From Apodospora peruviana (taxonomy: Eukaryota > Ascomycota > Sordariomycetes > Sordariales > Lasiosphaeriaceae): a stretch of 64,000 bases of DNA. Below the pieces are notes generated by a model. The model made no database searches. It saw only the letters and a list, made by a program, of their open reading frames with translations, and was not told where the DNA came from. Positions 28,897 through 40,545 of this stretch are shown here, piece after piece. Position numbers and translations under genes: made by a program. Each line of letters opens with the position of its first letter. Within the stretch, counting starts at the first letter, position 1. The stretch lies in NCBI GenBank assembly GCA_033439685.1, contig JAUEDM010000001.1, positions 4,216,001 through 4,280,000 of the forward strand. Direction: 5' to 3'.

Positions 28897-30486
28897 TTAA
28901 CCTGCTGGCGATGCGACATCTTCGACAGTAGCGGCCTTGCTAGCCTTGGTCTTTTTGCCATTCGTCCTCTTGGCGGACTCCGAACTGGGCAGTTTGTCGG
29001 TAGACTCTGTCGACTCAGATGCACCGTCTTCCGTTGTCCCGTTCTGCTCCGAGTCCTTGCCCAGCCTTTTTGGCCTTTCCGCCAACTTGCTCTTCTGCTC
29101 ACTCCCTGCATTTACCTTCACGCCTTCTTCCATCTTGTCTTTGAACTCCATTTCGCTTTCGGCATCGTCTTCCCAAGCGGCAATTAGTCGATTATCCGCC
29201 GCCCCGTCCTCGTCATCGCTTCCCCCTGAAAACATACGCCGAGCGGCCCTCCGACCGACGACAGGCAGCCGTTTCACCCCCTTTTCCTGTGCCGTCTGAG
29301 GCACCAACTTGGGGTCTAGCAACCCGACCTGGACAAGCACGCTCGCCTGGTCCCAGTAGACGTGTTCGTGGTACAGCTTTCCGCCCCGCAGCGTCACGAT
29401 GCTAACCATCATGATCTCGACCCTCTTGTTGGTGGGCGCCACTCCAGGTAGGATCCATGGCATGTCCTGCGTGTGCTTGAACGAGACGTACATCTCGTCC
29501 ACGACGCGGTCTACTCCGATGGTCCGAGATAGCAGCGTGATGTCCATCGACTCGGGGTTGCTGTTAACAAAGTATTGATCGTAAAAGTCTTCAAGATCTT
29601 CCGCGTCGATTCCACCTGTCAATGTAGGAACATGTGTGACGTGCGGCGGCATGTGCGTCGTGTACGTCGACATGATCTGTTGGACATTGCGTGTCAGGAA
29701 TTTACTGTGCGAATTTGACTCAACCATGACTTCAACGCGAGATGGCGAATCCACGCGGAAGGTTCTCCTCGCCGTCGCGATGCTTCTGCTCCAAGCTAGC
29801 TCGGCACAGATGGGGTCGTATTCGTCCATGTCGTGCTCGGCGAAGCCAGGCTCGGCGTCGTACGAATAGGCCGGATAGCCCATCTGCAGCGTCCCTCCGA
29901 CGCCCAAGCCGCGGTCTACGTTGCGCTTGGTGACTCGCTTTTTGCCCTGGATGCCGACCATCTGGCTGTGCTTCACAACGCCAACATCACCCACGGTCAG
30001 GTGAACGAGAACACGGACGGAGGACGGGAACCTCGTGCCGGGGTCGGGGATGCGGCTGGGGTAGTAGGCAATCAGACAGCCCAATTTCATGCCGGCGTTG
30101 TTGTCGAGAACATGGTACTGCTCGAGGCACAGGGACGCTGCATCACCGTAGGCGATTATGCCAAAGGTTTCGCACGGCCCCAGGTCCTTTTTGTGGTGCA
30201 AAAAGCGAAGCTTGCGCAGGTACGCCTCGCCCCCATCGCCCATGGGGAGGTAGGTGACGTTGAAGCCTTCATTTCGCCACTGGGCAAGGGTTTGGGGGTC
30301 GAATTCGTCAAACTCGGCGGTGATGTAGAGCTTTGGGGGGTTGCGCGGGAAATCGTCAGATAGAAAGCCGGGGTCGTTGTGGTTCATTGGCCCTGTCCAG
30401 TTGTCCTTGAGGACGGCGACGTTTTTGTTTTTTGATTCGTTTGGCAGCGCCGCCTGGACGAGGTTGGCGACTCCGTTAACGTCCAT
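28897..30486 (-). CDS. dienelactone hydrolase-like / SnoaL-like fusion protein
   Basis: Single exon, 529 aa from ATG 30486. Residues about 50-215 resemble the dienelactone hydrolase alpha/beta fold, but the nucleophile region reads GIIAYGDAAS (109-118) where active enzymes have G-x-C-x-G-G; the catalytic Cys is therefore missing. Residues about 255-410 resemble a SnoaL/NTF2-like domain (FYDQYF, ESMDITLLSRTIGVDRVVDE, HEHVYWDQASVLVQVGLLDP). From about 430 the tail is charged and low complexity. Such two-part proteins occur widely in ascomycetes as 'carboxymethylenebutenolidase' in databases; the real substrate is unknown and the first domain may be catalytically dead. Confidence 0.8.
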   Translation of the reverse strand: MDVNGVANLVQAALPNESKNKNVAVLKDNWTGPMNHNDPGFLSDDFPRNPPKLYITAEFDEFDPQTLAQWRNEGFNVTYLPMGDGGEAYLRKLRFLHHKKDLGPCETFGIIAYGDAASLCLEQYHVLDNNAGMKLGCLIAYYPSRIPDPGTRFPSSVRVLVHLTVGDVGVVKHSQMVGIQGKKRVTKRNVDRGLGVGGTLQMGYPAYSYDAEPGFAEHDMDEYDPICAELAWSRSIATARRTFRVDSPSRVEVMVESNSHSKFLTRNVQQIMSTYTTHMPPHVTHVPTLTGGIDAEDLEDFYDQYFVNSNPESMDITLLSRTIGVDRVVDEMYVSFKHTQDMPWILPGVAPTNKRVEIMMVSIVTLRGGKLYHEHVYWDQASVLVQVGLLDPKLVPQTAQEKGVKRLPVVGRRAARRMFSGGSDDEDGAADNRLIAAWEDDAESEMEFKDKMEEGVKVNAGSEQKSKLAERPKRLGKDSEQNGTTEDGASESTESTDKLPSSESAKRTNGKKTKASKAATVEDVASPAG

Positions 30487-31077
30487 TCTTTTCTTTTCGC
30501 TGCCTAATCCGCAGAGACGTAGAATAAGTGTTTTGGTATTTTGGAACGATGTTTTTGCAAATGATTCAAGTTGAAGGGCCGCAAATAGTAAATACCATGT
30601 TTTATCCGCGATGCGGGGGATGACGGGGGGAGATGTTTAAAACCAGAAAAAGGAGAGACATAGCCATGACGTCACCGGCCACCTCAGCTCCTCGGCCACC
30701 CAAAAACCAGACGAGGACTCAATGAATCAGATGAACAATGGAATCACGAGAGAATACTCTTCACTCGACTGTATTCAATCTCCTCCTCTTTTTTCCGTTG
30801 AATGTGGCTGTACCGTGTCTCAGACTGTATTTACAGAGGAGAGCAGGAAGGGTTCATGGGGCTTGATTATGGCATTCTATCGCCCGAATAGTTTATTGGT
30901 CCAAATAACATGGAGTTTCACATGCAATATTCCACACCACGTTTCCGTGTTAACCATTCTTACACAACGCAGTTTAAACTCCATGGACCTCTGAACCCCC
31001 TCAACGCCCAGAAATCTATGACGTCTCCCGAGTCCCAGATATCGATCTATCGCAGGTCGGCCAAACCCAAAAACATT
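30487..31077. other. intergenic
   Basis: Promoter of the preceding minus-strand gene and 3' side of the SDR gene. Nothing recognised. Confidence 0.5.
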
Positions 31078-31920
31078 TTACTCAGGCTTTCCCTTCGCCA
31101 TCAAATCGCCCGAGTTACCGGCTATACACCCTCCATCAACAACCAGGTCCGATCCTGTGATATACGACGCGTCCGGCCCGGCAAGGAAGGCCACCGCACT
31201 CGCGATCTCGTCGGCCGACCCTCCCCTCTGCATCGGCGTGCCGGCAATCATCCCCTTGATGGTCGGCCCGCTGGGACCCTCGAGCTCCTGCCGTACCATG
31301 GCCGTGAGAATCACCCCGGGACTGACACTGTTGATCCTCGCGCCCTTGGCCGCGTACCGTCTCGCGGCCGCCTGTATGCGGAGCAGGTTCGCCGCCTTGG
31401 ACACTGAGTACGCCGCCGCGGGGTCTGACGTCGTCACGTCGAGCAGTTCCGGCTTGGAGAGAAGCTGCCCGCGCGGCGCGGTGGCCAGATGGGCCGCCAG
31501 CGCCGGTGACGGCGACGCCCCAAACCGTGCGATGCTCGCGATGCAGGTTAGTGTCGAACCGGGGCTGACGACCTCGTAGAAGGCGTCTATCACGTTGGCG
31601 GTGCCGACGAGGTCGACCTCGAAGATGCGGGCCGCCGGCGCCATCGCCGGGGACAGGCCGGCCGTGTGCACGACCGTGTCAACGTTGCCCGCGGCGGCCG
31701 CCGCCGACGCAAATTTCTGGACCGACTCGAAACTGGCGACGTCAACGACGTGGGTTTGAACCTCGTGTCCGTCGTCGCGGAGGCTCTTGGCCGACGAAAG
31801 CAGGTTCTTTTCGGACGCGTCGGCGAGGAAGACGGTCCGGCCGCCCGCGAGGCGGCGGGCTGTTGCGAGGCCCATGCCGCCGCTGCCGATGATGGCGAGG
31901 ATGTTTCGGGGGTTTGGCAT
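31078..31920 (-). CDS. short-chain dehydrogenase/reductase
   Basis: NAD(P)-dependent oxidoreductase of unknown substrate. Single exon, 280 aa. I start at ATG 31920 (MPNPRNILAIIGSGG); the open frame upstream is non-homologous. The cofactor loop is GSGGMGLATA, a variant of TGxxxGIG. HTAG is the NAG-type motif, IASIARFGA contains the catalytic Ser region, and AAYSVSKAA carries the catalytic Tyr and Lys. NSVSPGVI and a C-terminal DASYITGSDLVVDGG complete the family. It is divergent from nitrate reductase over a 1.1-kb gap; a link in function is not implied. Confidence 0.9.
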   Translation of the reverse strand: MPNPRNILAIIGSGGMGLATARRLAGGRTVFLADASEKNLLSSAKSLRDDGHEVQTHVVDVASFESVQKFASAAAAAGNVDTVVHTAGLSPAMAPAARIFEVDLVGTANVIDAFYEVVSPGSTLTCIASIARFGASPSPALAAHLATAPRGQLLSKPELLDVTTSDPAAAYSVSKAANLLRIQAAARRYAAKGARINSVSPGVILTAMVRQELEGPSGPTIKGMIAGTPMQRGGSADEIASAVAFLAGPDASYITGSDLVVDGGCIAGNSGDLMAKGKPE

Positions 31921-33061
31921 TTTGTGTGTGCTGGTAATGATGGGCTGTGATTGGTTCAATGGAGTCGTGTCTTTTAAGTGAACCGTGCTATTAAATTGAT
32001 GGTAGATTTGAGTTACATCTGGTACGACAGTTACATATTGTGGACGACGGAATGGTTGTAAACTTATATGTGAGAGTAGATGGTTGATCTTCCCACTGAA
32101 GATCATCACCTGATTATACGGAATCCGTATGTCATGCCATCTCCAATTCTAGAACTCCTCCTCCCCGCAAAGACCCTCTCGGCAGCCCCATGCACTAACA
32201 TGGAACAAGTTAGAGTGAAAAGAGAGCCTGTGGCAGGCACGCGAAGCCGGGGAACTCGAGAAACCCGTCAAGCTTGGCAGGAAATCTGATGAGGCGTCTC
32301 TTTAATCCGTACTGGCTACGGATACCAATTGGCACATTGGAGACCCAAACTGAGAATCGATTCCGGCGAAGGGAGTCAGGAAAATAATGATTTTCAGAAA
32401 TTCATAACAAAAGCATGGCCTTGCTCAGCGCGCACTGGGCCCCAAGAACAAAAGAAGTTGATCCTTCTCTTGGCAGGCAAAACTGACCGAGGTCCCCGAG
32501 ACTACGCGACTTATTACTTGATACGGTCTAGCAGATACATGTGGAACCGTCTGCACAGTATCAAAGGCTTGCAGCTGTTGCCCCTAGCGACAAGATAAAA
32601 GGGGAAACAGCATCGAACTCCCCAGGCTTTACAGAACTATACGTACGGCGAGTTACGTACCTTACTTGTGTTACTCAAAGGAAGAGGATATCGGGAGATA
32701 TGTCTTCTTATCTCCGCAGACTGGATTGTATTCGGCCGCATGGATTAATACTTTTGTATTTCCCTGGTGTTGGGATGATTCTCCCACTGCGCCGTCTATC
32801 TCATAGTTATCTAAGCAGCGTCCCTCCCAACAAATTTATGCCGCCGTAAATTCTGCCTCAATACAAGATCCATGTCCTTGTCCAGCTAATGTGACCTAAA
32901 CCACCGATTTGGTATTCGATGACGGGCAAACACGTCATCCCTACGCGTTTCTCAGATACTTTGGGATTCTTCGAGCCAATGCCTCGGCAGCCATGGCGTC
33001 CACAACATCTGTCTCAACGCTGAGACCGCATTGTGGGATATCCCTCTACCATTAACACACG
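31921..33061. other. intergenic, nitrate reductase promoter region
   Basis: Shared upstream region of the SDR gene and the nitrate reductase gene. Carries several GATA-factor motifs and a NIT4-like site, listed separately. No gene seen. Confidence 0.55.
32593..32811. promoter_or_regulatory. GATA (NIT2/AreA) motifs and NIT4/NirA-like site
   Basis: Four matches to the HGATAR site of the nitrogen regulators NIT2/AreA lie at about 32593 (AGATAA), 32708-32713 (as TTATCT), 32796-32801 (as CTATCT) and 32807-32812 (as TTATCT). TCCGCAGA at 32713-32720 differs by one base from the NIT4 site TCCGCGGA and directly abuts one GATA motif. They lie 250-470 bp upstream of the nitrate reductase ATG, as expected for a nitrate-induced, ammonium-repressed gene. 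Confidence 0.55.
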
Positions 33062-36000
33062 ATGCCTCATCACATCCCCTGGGAAGTTCATGTTAAAAGT
33101 CATCCCGGCTCATCGGTAAAGGACATTGAAAATGAGCCGGACTGGAGCAAGCGACGCGCTCATAGGATCGGCTACAAAGACCATGACGGCCGCCGTCCGG
33201 GAATCACGCACACAGACTACGAAGAGCACGAAATCCCTGAAGACATCAAGGAGGCGGTCCGTCGACGAGACGAGCTGCGTCGAAAGATCGACACCGGTCA
33301 CCTCGTGAACTTCCGCGATGTCATTGAGCACCAGACTTCTTTCCATCTCCGCTACCCAGAAAACAGATCGCTTGGTTGGCGATATGTGCTGGAGACGACG
33401 GAGGACTGGGTTAAGAACGGACAGCCCTGGCCTGCCAATGTGGAGAAAAAGGAGGCGCAGATGAAAGAGGGGGCCGAAGACGACCCAGTGACCGCCGTTG
33501 AGACTGGTCAGGGGAAAGAGGGGGACAAATGGCAGACACACGAGGACAAAGACAAACAGACCGAGTTCAGTCCTCAAGAACACGCCCTGCTGAAACGAAT
33601 CCAAGAGGAAGCACGCTATATCTCCCAGCTCAAGCAAAACAACGGCAAGCAGAAATGCCCGCAAACCCGCAACCGGTCCTCCATCTCCATCGACGAGCAG
33701 GACCAGTTCACCCCCGACAACTGGCTGCCCCGCTGCCCAGATCTTATTCGGCTCACCGGGAAGCACCCCATGAACGCGGAACCACCGCTGACCGAGCTGC
33801 TCAACGGCGGGCTCATCACGCCGAACGAGCTGCACTATGTGCGGAACCACGGAGCAGTTCCCCGGCTGCTCTGGGAACTCCACAGGCTCGACATCGAAGG
33901 CGGCGGCGCCAACGACGGTAAACTCTCCCTGAGCATGGACCAGCTCAAGAACCGCTACACCGACTCGATCATCAACATCCCCGTCGCCATGGCATGTACG
34001 GGCAACCGCCGCAAGGAGTTGAACCTGATGCGCAAGACCAAGGGCGCTAATAACGGCGCCGCTTCGGTCGGCTGCGCGTACTGGAAGGGCCCGCTGCTCC
34101 GTGACGTTCTCATCTCCGCCGGTATCAACATTCCGTCAGACGGTAAAAGGCACTGGATCAACTTTGCCGGCGCCGACTCGCCCAGCGAAGGGCCTTACGA
34201 GACCTCCATCCCGCTCGAGTACGCCATGGACCCGTCAAATGACGTCGTTCTCGCCATGTACATGAACGACCTGCCTCTTCCCCCCGATCACGGCTATCCT
34301 GTACGCCTCATCATTCCCGGATACATTGGCGGTCGGTGCGTCAAGTGGCTGCGGCGGATATGGGTGACCGATTGTGAGAACGAGAGCTACTATCACATCT
34401 GGGACAACAGGATCATGCCGTCATTTGTCACGTCCAAGGACAGCGAGTTTGCGAATGTCCTCTTCCACCATCCGAGCACGGCGTGCTCCGAGCAGAATAT
34501 GAACTCGGTGGTGGCGAAACCGGCGGAGGGGGAGCGGATTCCGCTGAGAGAAGCCACGCCGGGCAAGATGTACCGGGTTCAAGGGTATGCCTTGAGCGGC
34601 GGAGGGCGTGAAGTGCAGCAGGTTGAAGTGTCGATCGACAGGGGAAAGACATGGTTGTTGGCGGTTAGAGAACTGCCCGAATTTCCGATCCGCCACGGGG
34701 ATAAGTTTTGGGCTTGGTTGTTCTGGCACGTTGACGTTGACTTGGCCGATCTGGTGAGGTCGCCGGAAATCACGGTGAGGTGTCTGGACGCGGCCAAGAA
34801 CACGCAGCCTGAGAAGTTCAACTGGAACCTGATGGGCATGATGAACAATTCCTGGTATACGGTCAAACCCGAGATTATGGAAGAGAATGATAAGAGCCTG
34901 TCATCCACTGCTACCATTGTGTTCCGGCATCCGACACAGCCGGCAACACTGCCTGGGGGTTGGGTGCAACCGTCCGAGCAGGTCAAGACTGCGGAGGCCA
35001 GGCAGGATGATGTCGGACCTGCTGGAGGGAAACAGTTCACCCGAGAAGAGATCGAGAAGCATGACAAGGAGAAGGACTGTTGGATTGTGGTGGACAGTAA
35101 GGTATACGACGCCACAAGTGTGTTGGACTGGCACCCGGGTGGCAAGACGGCGATCTTGACACACGCAGGCAGGTGCCATCAAGAGACCACAGACGAATTT
35201 GCAAGCATCCATGATGACTTTGCCTACAAAAAGCTGCAAGGTACGTTGTTCTGAACTTTTGCTATACTCAATACCCCTGAGCCAGCCAGCCAGCCCCTGA
35301 GTCTCCGAACAACATCGGCAGCACGCGATACTCACCAACCGAACAGAATGCCTCCTTGGTCAAGTAACCGACAAAACAGCAGACTTCATCAAGCAGAGCG
35401 GAAATGCCGCATCCGCCACTGCTGGCTCCGGGGCTAAAGTACAACATCAAGACGACGCAGTTGCCCTCGAAAGACACCGTTGGACCCCAGTCAAGCTGAT
35501 ATCGCGCCACCCCGTCTCCGCGGACACACGCACCTACACTTTCGCGCTACCCGAGGGAAAACCATCGCTCGGTCTCGGGACCTGCCAGCACGTGCAGCTT
35601 GGGTTCCATCTCCAAGACAGGATGCTCGTGCGGCCCTACACACCCACGCGGCCCATCCTACCCGGCGGCGTCGTCAGCGGGCCAGGTCCCATCTCTGCCA
35701 TTACCACCACCACTACCAAATCCAAACAAAAAAGAAAGCAGCACCGCAAAAAGCCATCGCACGACAATGACAATAGTGCCTCCGCACTGCAGCCAGCAGA
35801 CCAGCCCGCGCTCCCTCCACCACTCCATGATAAACACGACGGCACGTTCGACCTAACCATCAAAACCTACCTACCCTCTTTGTCTTCAGCAGGCGGCGCC
35901 CTCTCGAACCTGCTCGACTGCATGCCCCTAGGCGAAGAAGTCGAGGTCCGCGGTCCGACGGGCGATATCGTGTACCACGGGAACGGAAACTTCTCCATCT

Positions 36001-36552
36001 CTTCTCGGACCCTGCATTTCGACCGCGTGTCGCTCGTGCTGGGCGGGTCGGGCATCACGCCCGGCTACGCGCTGATGGCGCGGTCCTTGCTGACGCCTGG
36101 CGATTGCACCCAGATCAGGGTGGTGGACGCCAACAGGTCGCAGGGGGATATACTTTTGAAAAAGGATCTGGATTTGTTCCAAACGGTTTCTGGCGGTCGG
36201 ATCAAGATTATGCATGTGCTTAGTCGGCCTGACAAGAAATGGGAGGGCGTGACGGGGTATGTGGATAGGGATAAGCTTCGGCGCGGGTTGTTTCCGCCAT
36301 CATCACCGCCGGAGAATCGGGATGGTAGTGACGCCGGCGCCGGCGGGAGAGCGGTGGTGTTCTTGTGCGGACCGCCGGGGTTGGTGCAAGGGGTTGCGCT
36401 TCCGGTCTTGAAAGGTATGCGCTCTCCGTCCTTACTATGAATATGGTAGCCCTGCGAGGATTTACAGCTGGGAATATAACAACTTTCTGCTAATGGAAGA
36501 GGGAGGGACAGAATGGGGATATGTGGAAGATGAGAATATATTTGGGTTTTAG
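33062..36552 (+). CDS. nit-3/niaD: nitrate reductase (Mo-pterin/cytochrome b5/FAD)
   Basis: Assimilatory NAD(P)H nitrate reductase, reducing nitrate to nitrite in the cytosol. Exons 33062-35240, 35347-36414 and 36500-36552; 1099 aa, longer than the roughly 980 of Neurospora NIT-3. Residues 1-215 are a charged extension without recognisable domain. The Mo-pterin domain starts at about 218; its Mo-ligand Cys is Cys312 (in AMACTGNRRKE). The dimer domain follows. Cytochrome b5 lies at about 660-735 with haem ligands in DWHPGG (His691) and SIHDD. The FAD domain has RPYTPT, the NAD(P) part GSGITP and CGPPGLVQ, ending NIFGF. A low-complexity insertion of about 50 residues (Thr/Lys/Pro-rich) lies just after RPYTPT. 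The last exon is only 53 nt; I chose its acceptor because it restores the conserved C-terminus. Confidence 0.93.
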
Positions 36553-37458
36553 GTCAGGTGCCCCCGAGTCAGTACCTGGACCTTGTATGGAGCGCCGTTA
36601 GCTGCTTTGTACCGCCAGGCAGTGATTTGCAGGAAAGTGCCGAAATTAGACAGAACAAAATGTCGTCTCTAGGTATTTATGGTAGTAAAGACGAGCAGGG
36701 CCTTAGTATACTGCGAGGACCATAGTCGAGCCGCGTGCTCGATGGCCTGCGGATACTCAGCTAATCAGATCCACCGGTGCTATTCTAATAGTAACAAATG
36801 GAAAGCACAAATTCTGGATGAGCCGCAACTTTGTTGTAGCATCACATCCATGTGTTGTGTTGTGTTCATTGGATGGACGAACGTCCTGCTGCTTTACTCG
36901 GCATCCATCCGATCCAATGATCCAATGCCGGCTGGCGAGCAGATGATGGCCGCATATGGCCGCATCTGCTCGTCGAATTTTACCCTATGAGATGTTATTA
37001 TCAGCAAAATTTCCGGGCTAGTAAGCCTTGAAAAAACCTCCGGTTGATATTAACTACCAATAATATTAGGTGTGTTGGATTTCGCCTCGATCGGTCCAAG
37101 ATAAAATGACAATTACGAGAAGTAGAACTGCTACCAGTATCGTGTTAATCCTATCAGACCTGCGAGGCTTTAACACTAGTTTACGGCGGCTCAAACCCCC
37201 TTTTTCACCTCCTCTCCTCACCCCTTCTTCTTTTTTCTCAAGTGCGCATAAAAGTTTAGGGTCCGCTGGAACGATACTTCGTTTCTCGGCATTCCCTGTA
37301 CTTCGCAGTTCAAGTGAGTACGTCTCATCACCATGGAACTTGAAACCTCTGGTATCTTTTCTATACTTACGTTACATTAGTATCTATCTCTGAGCCTGAG
37401 CGCTCAACGATATCAGCAACACATATCCATCACCTAGACTATCGAGAACTCCATTATA
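36553..37458. other. intergenic
   Basis: 3' of nitrate reductase and upstream of the small gene at 37459. No coding or RNA feature seen. Confidence 0.5.
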
Positions 37459-37833
37459 ATGTCGAGCCCGCCGATTGTCTACCCACCTCCGCCCCCCAAG
37501 GCGGTAACAGCAACAGGAACAGGTTCAGGAGCAGACTCCCAGCTGCCGAGCGCAAGCAAGCCATCCCGTGGACGAAAAACGCACTCTTCCAGCCGATCGT
37601 CCTCTCAGGCCTCGTACTACACCGCCCAAAGCTCAACTTCTCAGTCGACTACCTCGGGCACGACCGGAGGGGGTATCCCTTTCCCCGCCACAACGCCCAC
37701 GGGTCAAGCAGCATCTATCTGGAGCAAGATACCACCTGGAGCTAAGACAGCTGGTGGGGCAGTGGTTGGCGTGGCGACTGTCGGAGGAACTGTCATCTCT
37801 GGTGTTAGTCTTGCTAAACAGCATGGCGGATAA
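37459..37833 (+). CDS. small low-complexity protein with C-terminal hydrophobic segment
   Basis: Unrecognised 124-aa protein from ATG 37459. The N-terminus is Pro-rich (PPIVYPPPPPK), followed by Ser/Thr/Gln-rich sequence to about residue 85 and a Gly/Val-rich hydrophobic stretch (about 93-117, AGGAVVGVATVGGTVISG) that could insert in or lie on a membrane, like a tail anchor. The context of the ATG and the long open frame with biased composition favour a real gene, but no homolog is recognised. Confidence 0.55.
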   Translation: MSSPPIVYPPPPPKAVTATGTGSGADSQLPSASKPSRGRKTHSSSRSSSQASYYTAQSSTSQSTTSGTTGGGIPFPATTPTGQAASIWSKIPPGAKTAGGAVVGVATVGGTVISGVSLAKQHGG

Positions 37834-40545
37834 GGCGTGACGGGGCTGAGTTTGTGCAGTCGGAACCCTCTCGACACAAGTTACTACGGAATTATTTACC
37901 GGGGCTATTATGTCTAGTTCGAGCAAGATAACTAGGTACAGGAATCAATACTCATAAAGACACTGCCTATATTCTTTGCATCACTTAGCGGGAATTGTAT
38001 CCGCGTAAAAGCAAACCCTTTGGCGGTGGTCTGAGCGGAAATGGCGAAAGATGTTAGTGAAGTCTCATTGTAGTCCCATTATTAACACCAAGACAACGCC
38101 AGGATACGTCGGTTGTGAGATGTTGAGTGTGTAAATCGGGCACGGATCTGGTGAATGAGAGTATCCCATACGCGTATCGTTACTTTGCGAGCGGTGCTCT
38201 CTGAATGTGGCCCTCATCATCGTGAATCGTAATTGGAAGGTTGTTTTGCCGTAAATCACAAAGACGGACAGGAAGGGCTGAGATCCTTTAAAGCCCCTGG
38301 CTCTACCCCACAAGCGGTGCAAAGAAAAGCTCCAGGGGGTGTTGCACAGTTTTTCCTCCTGGTTAAAAGTGCTGTCAAACCGGCATCATGACGTCAGGGT
38401 GCTGTCGACAATGATGGGTCTTTTTTAAAGTTAGTGCCCGCCTTCAGTTGCCCGGGCGTGTCCGGGGGGGTGGGTGAGGATGCGGGGAGCCGGAGCGCGG
38501 TCCAGACCCCTCCTGGAACCATTTCAAGGAGGGTTTTTTTCCTGTCCATCATAAACGGGAATAAAATACGGAATAAACAACTGTCAACAACCCATCGCTT
38601 GATGCCAAATATACTAGAGGATGTTTTTTGTTTATCGACCTGGTTCGAGGTTAGAAAAGATGAATCAGTTCACTGTTCACTCAGTGCGTTGACTCTCTTT
38701 GTTGTCCTCCAGTGTCGCCCGAGTGGTGACGCCATTTCCAGGGGCGGCGTTTTCAGCCGCAACTTGAAACCTGGGCACGCACAAAATTGTGTACATACCG
38801 CGGAAACACATAAACTGCGCGTTCTAATCCGGCCCGGCCTGTTCATATTGAAATCGAAACGGCTGATGACTCAAAGGTCTGATAGCGGAGCCGAGCAAGA
38901 AGCAATCCAGGAGCTGCTGCCAGATCAGACTGCTGACAAAAAGAGGGGACCATCACGCTTGCCCTTTCAGGCTTTCCCGGTTGAAGTCGCAGCGGCTGGG
39001 TTTGGGGAAGGCATGGCGCAAGCCCGTGCCCCTCCCGGGCGCCACGGTCACGACAGCCCCGTGGGTTAGCCTGTTAGGGGCCCCGCCAGGGTCCGGTATG
39101 ACGCTGCAGACTACGTCATAATTGCAGGCAGCATCCACCATCTCGGGTGATGCAAATCTGGAATCCCTTGGACCACTTGGGAACCAAAAAATCCATTTTG
39201 GCAACCGCCTTTGCCTTGGACCACCCGATAAAGTAGCAGCATCGCCAAATTACTGAAAAGAAAAACAGGAACAGCTGCAGCCCGCCGTACTGCACTTCAA
39301 CACGAGGTATGTCCAAACCGGCCATCTTCCATCTGACAAATGTCCCTACTGCCCTGCTCTCCGGCCCAGGAGCCTGTTCTGTTCAGTGTTGTCGCCAGGC
39401 AAGCATTTGTGCACTTGTGGCGTACCAGCTACGCCAGGCCGTTTGCTCTCCTATCCGGGGGCGGATTTGCGCAATGATGAAAGCGATGATGAAAGTGACC
39501 GAACTCGCCTGAGCAGGAACGGGACAGTAGATTTAATAGGACGGGCTTGCTTACACTCACTCCCAAGACATCAGAAAGAAATCCCCCACATTGATGCGGA
39601 TACATCACAAGCCGCTGGTTACATTCGCATTCGCATTGCCCAGAGACAACCTTCGCCAACCGCATAAGCCCGTTGTGCCTTGATTCGACCACCCTGCACT
39701 CCCATGCACTTGCAGCAGCCACAGTGACCTCAGACCTGAGCCCGCACCACAACACTGCGGTGCAATCTCGATATTTTCGTCCGATCCCACCAATTTCCAG
39801 TGACGACAGCCTCGTTCAACTTCGTCATCTCCCAAAGTAATACTCCCACCACAACTCTTCATCCAGTCGCACATGTTTGTAGACTGCCATACACTACTAC
39901 CATTTACTTTCTCTCAACAAGCCCGCTCTTGTCGTGTGTCCACGTCGAACTCACTGTCTTGCCCTTACTAATCCACACCCAAGTACGAGCTTCGAAGCGC
40001 AGATATACCCCGCAGACCACGAGAATAACGTCACCTGGCCTCCCAAAAGGCGTCAAAGGTTGACTGCTGATTTCAACGAACACCATACTCACGTCGCCGA
40101 TTCAAGCAAAGACAACACGCGAAGTGCTTGCGGGCCGAGGTGCATCTTTGCATTCCAGCCTCAATAAGCACCTGCCCCGCCGACGTTGATCGAAAAGCAG
40201 AAACGAAAAAGTAAACACCCAACTGTTCTTGCCCAACATGTCGACGATACAGCAGTTAAAGAATTTTATCCGACACGGTACGTTCTGTCCTGCCTTGACA
40301 AGACATGCTGGTCGCAACAGCGTTCAACCGCGCGTGCAACGGACCCGTCAACCTCCTCGTTCACCATTCTTTCCCGCCCTTCGTTCCACCGGGTCGAACA
40401 CTGTGACTGTCATCCGAACCTGTGGCCCGTGAAACTAACGGTTTTGTCAACACCAGGAAAGCAAGCCCGTGTCGCAAACCCCGACGATTCCGCGCGCACC
40501 AAACATGACGACTCTCCGCCGCACCAACAGCACATCCCCAAAAAC
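37834..40545. other. long intergenic region, 2.7 kb
   Basis: No convincing gene. A 211-codon frame at 38434-39069 starts at GTG, has no domain and unremarkable composition. The last 700-800 bases are probably promoter and long 5' leader of the kinase gene and contain several upstream ATGs. No tRNA or repeat array seen. Confidence 0.45.

Noticed and set aside
38434..39069. 211-codon frame in the 2.7-kb gap
   Set aside because: Begins at GTG, no ATG with good context near its start, no domain.
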